A stretch of DNA of 39,662 nucleotides from Pseudomonas viridiflava (GTDB lineage: Bacteria; Pseudomonadota; Gammaproteobacteria; Pseudomonadales; Pseudomonadaceae): contig NZ_LKEH01000045.1 in NCBI RefSeq assembly GCF_001642795.1, positions 84,663-124,324 of the forward strand, written 5' to 3'. Shown piece by piece: positions 34,884 through 39,662 of the stretch (the first letter of the stretch is position 1; every line of letters begins with the position of its first letter). Below the pieces are notes generated by a model, which saw only the letters and a list, made by a program, of their open reading frames with translations, was not told the origin of the DNA and did not search any database. A program made the position numbers and the translations under genes.

Positions 34884-35077
34884 GTCGGTTATGTGGCGGG
34901 TTTGTGATGGATTTGTGATCGGGTGCTTCGGGGCGGGTGTGTGTCAGGTTGTAGCGTTTAGCTTGTCCTTTCAGACGACGTTTACGGACGGCACTACATG
35001 ATGATGAAGTGGATCTTAAGATACCGAAAGTCGGTAGAGAGTTCCCGCCTTGAAAATGCTTCATGACGGGGCGCTGC

Positions 35078-35821
35078 CTACCAGTTCGCCATCTTTCTGA
35101 AACGATGGGGCAGGCTGTCATTAAAATTCAGTAACGTTTCAAGCGTTTCCATATCAGTGGCACCTCGTTTTTTTACAGCTCCATACAGCTGGGTCCTTTG
35201 CTCAAGGATTGACGTAAGCGTGTTTGAATAATAGTTGCGAGACTCTTTGGTCACAGGTTCGCCAGTGGCTGCGTAGCGAATGACCGGGTAATCTGTAATG
35301 TCAAGAAGTTCGAAAGTCAACGTGTTTTTCAAGAGGCTTTCGATAATATTGTGCACACTATTAGGTTCGCTTTTCGCCTCTTCAAGCATCTGTCTTTTTT
35401 GAGCGTTGCCATTTGATCTTTCAACATCAAAGCCGGTTGGGGAAATCAGGAATCCAGTATTGCCTGCCTGATTCAACGCTTGAGAGGTGATGGCAAAGGT
35501 CTCCTTTGACCTTCCAGCCTGAACCGCCATGGACGCAGAGACTCTCTCCATCGCCGCAGGCCTTGCCGAAAAGCCCTTCTCTTCAACTGCAGACCTGCGC
35601 TGCTCAATACTCATGTTCTGCATAAAGAACGAGGAGCGCGGTTGAACCGGGCGACTCAGCGTCGCGGAGGCAGGCGTTATCGAGCGTTCCTGTCTGGATG
35701 ACTCCGCACGCTTCAATATCTGAGAAAACTGGCCTGGTCGAGATGGCGCAGCTTTTTCCATTCCCGCAGATTGACGTGTTTTGCCGCTTTGTGACGCGGC
35801 CGATAGTGTTTGAGTTTCCAT
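35078..35821 (-). CDS. Unrecognised 247-aa protein, AT-richer gene
   Basis: I do not recognise this protein. GGAGGG precedes the ATG at 35821, so translation is well supported; the longer frame to 35857 is not needed. The N-terminal half (about 1-110) is rich in Ser, Gln, Arg and Ala and looks disordered. The last 90 residues are mixed and helical, from HNIIESLLKNTLTFELLD to LPHRFRKMANW. There is no signal peptide or membrane segment. The gene is visibly AT-richer than its flanks, suggesting horizontal origin. A secreted effector is conceivable, but no hrp box was found and Glu2 is atypical for a secretion signal. Confidence 0.7.
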   Translation of the reverse strand: METQTLSAASQSGKTRQSAGMEKAAPSRPGQFSQILKRAESSRQERSITPASATLSRPVQPRSSFFMQNMSIEQRRSAVEEKGFSARPAAMERVSASMAVQAGRSKETFAITSQALNQAGNTGFLISPTGFDVERSNGNAQKRQMLEEAKSEPNSVHNIIESLLKNTLTFELLDITDYPVIRYAATGEPVTKESRNYYSNTLTSILEQRTQLYGAVKKRGATDMETLETLLNFNDSLPHRFRKMANW

Positions 35822-36123
35822 GGCAATGCCCTCCGTGTGGTTCAGGATGCAGAGCAAGTCGAATGCCAGTTTTGGAGTTTCTTTAAGGTCCTACAAGAAC
35901 GAGGCAGGAAAGATTGAGTTAACTATTATCGTCCTACATACGATGCCTACACGTAGCAAGTGTCGGCGGGAGGCAGACTTTTTCCGCTTCGGGTAAAAGT
36001 TTGCCGCAGTTCTATATGTAAGGGTGAGTGGGTGTAAGAGTTTGTACAGTCAGCTGTAAGATTGTTCTGATTGCCGTATTTACTGAAGAGCTGAAGATCA
36101 CTGATGTCCTGTTATCTCTATAA
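35822..36123 (-). promoter_or_regulatory. AT-rich upstream region of the unrecognised gene
   Basis: There is no gene in this stretch. GTCCTACA occurs at 35889-35896 and 35932-35939, with a partial third copy (GCCTACACG) at 35946; these might be regulator half-sites. A -10-like GATAAT lies near 35923-35928 on the minus strand without a clear -35. Nothing else is recognised. Confidence 0.3.
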
Positions 36124-36157
36124 GGCCACTGTCCGGAGTATAGCCCGGACAGTGGCC
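36124..36157 (-). terminator. Strong hairpin after the 118-aa gene
   Basis: GGCCACTGTCCGG and CCGGACAGTGGCC form a perfect 13-bp stem with an 8-nt loop, 12 nt past the stop codon. Only TTAT follows on the minus strand, so the U-tract is weak. Confidence 0.65.
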
Positions 36158-36168
36158 TCAGGCATGCA

Positions 36169-36525
36169 TCAGCCGAAGTCGGCCACCAGTTGATTGATCA
36201 GCTCAGCGACCTCGTCCAGACTTGGCTCGGCAATGCGGTGTTCGTCGGCAAATGAATACTGAACGCTGAACAGTCCGCTGTCCGGCCCGTCGGCGTACTC
36301 AACTTCATCGTTTTCATAAACGCGGTGCCACGCGTCTTCGCTGATGGAGCGGGAAAAGATGACCATCCTTTCTCCGACACTGGTGCCCATGCCATTGATG
36401 AACGCTTCGTCCGGATCGATGCCCCACTCGGACAGCTGGCCGACCAGAAACTCCCGGATCTGCGCTTTGATATCTTCGGCATTGCCTTGCTTGGCGAGTA
36501 CATTTGGGTTGTGTTGCGTCGTCAT
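36169..36525 (-). CDS. Small acidic protein of unknown function
   Basis: A 118-aa cytosolic protein, strongly acidic (ENDEVEYADGPDSG, AEPSLDEVAELINQ). AAGGAAG lies before the ATG. The N-terminal part is helical (AEDIKAQIREFLVGQLSEWG), followed by a beta-rich core (GERMVIFSRS, LFSVQYSF). I do not recognise the family. It is followed by a strong hairpin and forms a single-gene unit. Confidence 0.75.
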   Translation of the reverse strand: MTTQHNPNVLAKQGNAEDIKAQIREFLVGQLSEWGIDPDEAFINGMGTSVGERMVIFSRSISEDAWHRVYENDEVEYADGPDSGLFSVQYSFADEHRIAEPSLDEVAELINQLVADFG

Positions 36526-36667
36526 GATCTAACTTCCTTGTCAAGTTCATGTGTCTTCATGTGGCTGCGTTGCGGCCTTGCATGAACAGGTTGATTGAAA
36601 GCTTATTAGACATGCCTTTTGCATTGCGCGAGTTGTAGATAATTACACGCAGTGATTTTTTTACAGG

Positions 36668-36694
36668 GCTGCCGGAAGCGGGGCTTCCGGCAGC
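36668..36694 (-). terminator. Hairpin after cysZ
   Basis: GCTGCCGGAAGC and GCTTCCGGCAGC form a perfect 12-bp stem with a 3-nt loop, 13 nt beyond the cysZ stop. The T-run (TTTTTTT) is on the plus-strand 5' side, so termination on the minus strand lacks a U-tract. Confidence 0.55.
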
Positions 36695-36707
36695 ATGTCC
36701 CTGTTCA

Positions 36708-37469
36708 TCAGGCACCGGTAACCCGGCTCGGCAAGGCATCCGCCCCGCGCTCACGCACCCAGAACAACGTCGCCCCGGCCACTGCTGCCGGCATCATCAG
36801 AATGTTGACCACCGGAATCAGCAGCGCCAGATACACGATGCCGCCGAAACTCAGGCTCTGCCAGCGTTTGGACTTGAGCCAGGCAAGCATCTCGTTCCAG
36901 CCCAGCTTGTGGTTGTCGGCCGGGTAGTCGATGTACTGGATGGCCATCATCCACACGCCGAACAGCAGCCACAGCGGGGCGGCGATGATGTTGGCCACGG
37001 GTATGAATGAAAGGATGAACAGCCCGAGCATGCGCGGCAGCATATAGCCCAGTTTGCGTGCCTCGCGGGCGAGGGTGCGGGGTACCATGGCAACCAGCTC
37101 GGCCCAACTGAAGTCCGGGGAATCATCCACGCCGCGCACCACCGCTTCGACCTTCTCCGACAGAAAGCCGTTGAACGGCGCAGCAATGATGTTGGCGACC
37201 ATGGTGAAGGTGAAGAACACCATCAGCAGCACCAGCGCGACGAACAGTGGCCAGAGGATGTAGGTGAGAAAGCTCAGCCAGTGGGGAAGCGTGGGCATGA
37301 ACGCGTCGACCCAGAGTTCGAACTGGTGTATCGCCAGGTAGATCACGCCGCAGAACAGCACCAGATTGATGCTCAACGGCAGCAGGACGAACAGGCGCAA
37401 TCCAGGGCTCAGGACCAGTTTCAGGCCTTCCTTGAGGTATTGCGGGCCGGTAAGGGCGGGAGCAGGCAT
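36708..37469 (-). CDS. cysZ: CysZ, sulfate transporter (EI24 family)
   Basis: A 253-aa inner-membrane protein of the EI24/CysZ family that brings sulfate in for cysteine synthesis. It starts GPQYLKEGLKLVLSPGLRLF. Hydrophobic segments lie near 28-48, 68-95, 140-170 and 205-230. The motifs NIIAAPFNGFLSEKVE and SFIPVANIIAAPLW are characteristic. GGAGG precedes the ATG. It is divergent from the peroxiredoxin gene across 287 bp, next to trxB, a neighbourhood I recall as common in pseudomonads. Confidence 0.9.
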   Translation of the reverse strand: MPAPALTGPQYLKEGLKLVLSPGLRLFVLLPLSINLVLFCGVIYLAIHQFELWVDAFMPTLPHWLSFLTYILWPLFVALVLLMVFFTFTMVANIIAAPFNGFLSEKVEAVVRGVDDSPDFSWAELVAMVPRTLAREARKLGYMLPRMLGLFILSFIPVANIIAAPLWLLFGVWMMAIQYIDYPADNHKLGWNEMLAWLKSKRWQSLSFGGIVYLALLIPVVNILMMPAAVAGATLFWVRERGADALPSRVTGA

Positions 37470-37756
37470 GGCAGCCTCCGAAAGCTTGAAAGGCGTGACC
37501 TTACCGGCTTTGCGATGGCCTTGAAAGAGGAGGCTTGAAGCCGGTCTGGCAGGGCTGATCCGGCTTGTGGTCGATCCGTCGCCTTTGAGAGGGATAATCT
37601 GAACATCGCCACAGACACAGGATCAGAATGGCCTCTGGGTTGTATAGAAGCGGCCTATAAGGTGGATTGTGAAACGATATTTCCTTACTCTCTGCCACCC
37701 CGATAGGCTTGTCACCAATTTCAGGACCTGTCCTTACAATTTTCATGGAGTTATCA

Positions 37757-38356
37757 ATGAGCGTACTGGTAAACAAGTCAGCCCCGGATTTCGACGCAGC
37801 AGCAGTATTGGGTGATGGTTCCATCGTCGACAGCTTCAAGCTGTCTTCCCTGCGCGGCAAGTACGTGGTCTTGTTCTTCTGGCCTCTGGATTTCACCTTT
37901 GTCTGCCCTTCGGAAATCATTGCCCACAACAACCGCATCGCCAAATTCCGCGAGCTGGGTGTTGAAGTGGTTGGCGTTTCCATCGATTCGCAATTCACCC
38001 ACTTTGCGTGGCGCAGTACCCCGGTAGAAAAAGGCGGCATTGGCGAGGTCGAGTTCACCATGGTGGCCGACGTCAAACACGAGATCACTCGTGCCTATGG
38101 CATCGAACACGACGACGGCGTTGCACTGCGCGCCTCGTTCCTGATCGACAAGGCTGGCGTTGTCCAGCACCAGGTGGTGAACAACCTGCCGCTGGGTCGT
38201 GACGTGGACGACATGGTGCGTCTGGTCGAAGCGCTGCAGTTCACCGAAGAGCACGGCGAAGTCTGCCCGGCAGGCTGGCGTCCAGGCCAGAAAGGTATGA
38301 AGGCCGACGCTCAGGGCGTCGCCGATTACCTGGCTTCCAACGCCAAGAGCCTGTAA
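37757..38356 (+). CDS. Typical 2-Cys peroxiredoxin (AhpC/Prx1 type)
   Basis: A 199-aa thiol peroxidase. Peroxidatic Cys50 lies in FTFVCPSE and the resolving Cys (about 171) in GEVCPAGWRPGQKG. The order of motifs and length fit typical 2-Cys peroxiredoxins reduced by thioredoxin. The nearby trxB is consistent with that. The start at 37757 follows ATGGAG; the upstream in-frame extension to 37709 is rejected. Confidence 0.93.
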   Translation: MSVLVNKSAPDFDAAAVLGDGSIVDSFKLSSLRGKYVVLFFWPLDFTFVCPSEIIAHNNRIAKFRELGVEVVGVSIDSQFTHFAWRSTPVEKGGIGEVEFTMVADVKHEITRAYGIEHDDGVALRASFLIDKAGVVQHQVVNNLPLGRDVDDMVRLVEALQFTEEHGEVCPAGWRPGQKGMKADAQGVADYLASNAKSL

Positions 38357-38406
38357 TCGATGGCGGCGGCCTGGCTCAGCGTCAGGTCGCCGCATCAGAA
38401 TTCTCA

Positions 38407-38432
38407 GGACGGCCGAGCGGTTTCGGCCATCC
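38407..38432 (+). terminator. Hairpin between the peroxiredoxin gene and trxB
   Basis: GGA-C-GGCCGA pairs with TCGGCC-A-TCC (one mismatch) around a 6-nt loop, followed by TTACTTAT. It probably ends the peroxiredoxin transcript. Confidence 0.5.
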
Positions 38433-38488
38433 TTACTTATCCAGCCGTTCCGACCGCGGCGTAAACGGCCGGTCGATAGGAGTGTGTC

Positions 38489-39451
38489 ATGTCAGACGTA
38501 CGTCATTCCCGAGTGATCATTCTCGGTTCCGGCCCTGCCGGTTACAGCGCTGCGGTGTATGCCGCGCGCGCCAACCTCAAGCCTCTGCTCATCACCGGCA
38601 TGCAGGCTGGCGGTCAGCTGACCACGACCACTGAAGTCGATAACTGGCCAGGCGACCCGCATGGCCTGACCGGCCCGGTTCTGATGGAGCGCATGCGCGA
38701 GCACGCCGAGCGTTTCGAGACCGAGATCGTGTTCGATCACATCAACTCGGTCGATCTGGCAGGCAAGCCGTTCAGTCTGCAGGGCGACAGCGCAACCTAC
38801 ACCTGCGACGCGTTGATCATCGCAACCGGTGCGAGCGCTCGTTACCTGGGTCTGCCATCGGAAGAAGCGTTCATGGGCAAGGGTGTTTCTGCCTGCGCGA
38901 CCTGCGACGGTTTCTTCTATCGCAACCGCGAAGTTGCCGTGGTCGGTGGCGGCAATACGGCCGTCGAAGAGGCGCTTTACCTGGCCAACATCGCGAGCAA
39001 GGTGACGCTGGTTCACCGTCGCGAGACCTTCCGCGCCGAGAAGATCCTGATCGACAAGCTGCATGCACGCGTCGCTGAAGGCAAGATCGAACTCAAGCTC
39101 AACGCGACGCTCGATGAAGTGCTGGGCGACAACATGGGCGTGACCGGTGCTCGCCTGAAAAACAACGACGGCAGCAGCGACGAGCTGAAAGTCGATGGCG
39201 TGTTCATCGCCATCGGCCACACGCCGAACACCTCGCTGTTCGACGGCCAGTTGGCGTTGAAAGACGGCTACATGGTTGTGCAGGGTGGCCGTGAAGGCAA
39301 CGCGACTGCTACCAGCGTCGAAGGCGTATTCGCTGCGGGCGACGTGGCAGACCACGTGTACCGCCAGGCAATCACCTCGGCCGGCGCAGGCTGCATGGCT
39401 GCACTGGACGTTGAGCGTTATCTGGACGGTCTGGCCAACGCCTCGTTCTGA
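38489..39451 (+). CDS. trxB: Thioredoxin reductase TrxB
   Basis: A 320-aa NADPH-dependent flavoprotein that reduces thioredoxin. The FAD-binding loop is GSGPAG (13-18). The redox disulfide is CATC (136-139) in SACATCDGFF, and the NADPH site is VVGGGNTAVEEA (about 151-162). A C-terminal FAD contact GVFAAGDVADHVYRQ follows. The length matches E. coli TrxB. AGGAG precedes the ATG. It probably forms a redox set with the upstream peroxiredoxin. Confidence 0.96.
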   Translation: MSDVRHSRVIILGSGPAGYSAAVYAARANLKPLLITGMQAGGQLTTTTEVDNWPGDPHGLTGPVLMERMREHAERFETEIVFDHINSVDLAGKPFSLQGDSATYTCDALIIATGASARYLGLPSEEAFMGKGVSACATCDGFFYRNREVAVVGGGNTAVEEALYLANIASKVTLVHRRETFRAEKILIDKLHARVAEGKIELKLNATLDEVLGDNMGVTGARLKNNDGSSDELKVDGVFIAIGHTPNTSLFDGQLALKDGYMVVQGGREGNATATSVEGVFAAGDVADHVYRQAITSAGAGCMAALDVERYLDGLANASF

Positions 39452-39469
39452 TTGCGTTTTGCAGGTATG

Positions 39470-39496
39470 AAAAAACCGGCCTTGTGCCGGTTTTTT
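39470..39496 (+). terminator. Intrinsic terminator of trxB
   Basis: AAAAAACCGGC and GCCGGTTTTTT form a stem with a 5-nt loop ending in a T-run, 18 nt beyond the trxB stop. The flanking A and T runs make it bidirectional. Confidence 0.92.
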
Positions 39497-39597
39497 GTGG
39501 GCTTTATCTCTCACAGGGTGCTGTTTTGCGGCAAAAACAGACTGTGGGGCCCTCACCACGACTTTGACGTAGCGCTGTCGCGCAGCAAACACGGACC

Positions 39598-39621
39598 GTG
39601 GGAGGCGGCTTGCCGGCGATG
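39598..39621. repeat. Single REP element
   Basis: This has the same core, GGAGGCGGCTTGCCGGCG, as the REPIN at 21941-22028. No inverted partner is visible before the window ends 41 bp later, so it may be half of a doublet that is cut off. Confidence 0.8.
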
Positions 39622-39662
39622 AACGATGACGCGATTTTCCTGACATACCGCGTCGACTGCAT

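Noticed and set aside
35822..36060. hrp box (GGAACC-N16-CCACNNA) upstream of the unrecognised gene
   Set aside because: CCACTCA and CCACACG occur on the minus strand, but no GGAACC-like element lies 15-16 bp before either.
37709..37756. N-terminal extension of the peroxiredoxin
   Set aside because: The upstream frame is not led by a ribosome binding site, and family members begin at the MSVLVNK position.

Overview
The window reads as chromosomal DNA of a fluorescent pseudomonad, most likely of the Pseudomonas syringae group. The grounds are uniformly GC-rich coding sequence, an ordinary pseudomonad gene set (rsmC, cysZ, trxB, a long pta), REP elements with the core GGAGGCGGCTTGCCGGCG, and palindromic intergenic repeats of the CGTTCC...GGACGCTCCGC type. 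This assignment is inferred from the sequence, not searched. There are no tRNA or rRNA genes, insertion sequences, phage genes or CRISPR arrays.

Layout. (1) 1-9136, housekeeping and small families: a PlsC-type acyltransferase, a CPXCG zinc-binding protein overlapping a DUF2007 protein, a divergent SRAP protein, an M48 lipoprotein metalloprotease, a GDT1/TMEM165-type Mn2+ exporter behind a yybP-ykoY manganese riboswitch, rsmC, a 2-hydroxyacid dehydrogenase, a LysE exporter and an acyl-CoA ligase. (2) 9137-15785: an outer-membrane DUF1302 protein, a secreted DUF1329 protein and a MalT/AlkS-like LAL regulator, next to the acyl-CoA ligase. This looks like a hydrophobic-substrate uptake or activation module. 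(3) 15782-17076: an HD-GYP c-di-GMP phosphodiesterase with a candidate overlapping leader ORF. (4) 17276-26995, the most informative block: rutABCDF (pyrimidine ring cleavage) reading left, rutR reading right, and a four-gene BMP-type nucleoside/nucleobase ABC transporter reading right. Both operons carry the same promoter architecture: a 17-bp NtrC-type box (identical in both), a RutR-type palindrome exactly 22.5 bp away, and a sigma-54 -24/-12 element about 85 bp from the NtrC box. (5) 27033-34883: an OmpA-family lipoprotein, a second acyltransferase, pta, a DUF3565 protein, a SlyD-like isomerase, glutathione peroxidase, an Old Yellow Enzyme and a glycosyltransferase. (6) 35078-36525: an AT-richer patch with an unrecognised 247-aa protein and a small conserved-looking acidic protein. 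(7) 36668 to the end: cysZ, a 2-Cys peroxiredoxin and trxB, with a REP at the edge.

How it fits together. The rut genes open uracil or thymine to release nitrogen. The local cluster has neither rutG (permease) nor rutE (malonic semialdehyde reductase). The ABC transporter beyond rutR shares both the nitrogen-limitation input (NtrC/sigma-54) and the pyrimidine input (RutR), so it is the natural candidate for the missing uptake step. The transporter operon ends in a well-translated but only 20-codon ORF, which may be the remnant of a lost fifth gene. Elsewhere the strongest regulatory element is the manganese riboswitch, whose leader contains competing pairings that suggest a translational switch.
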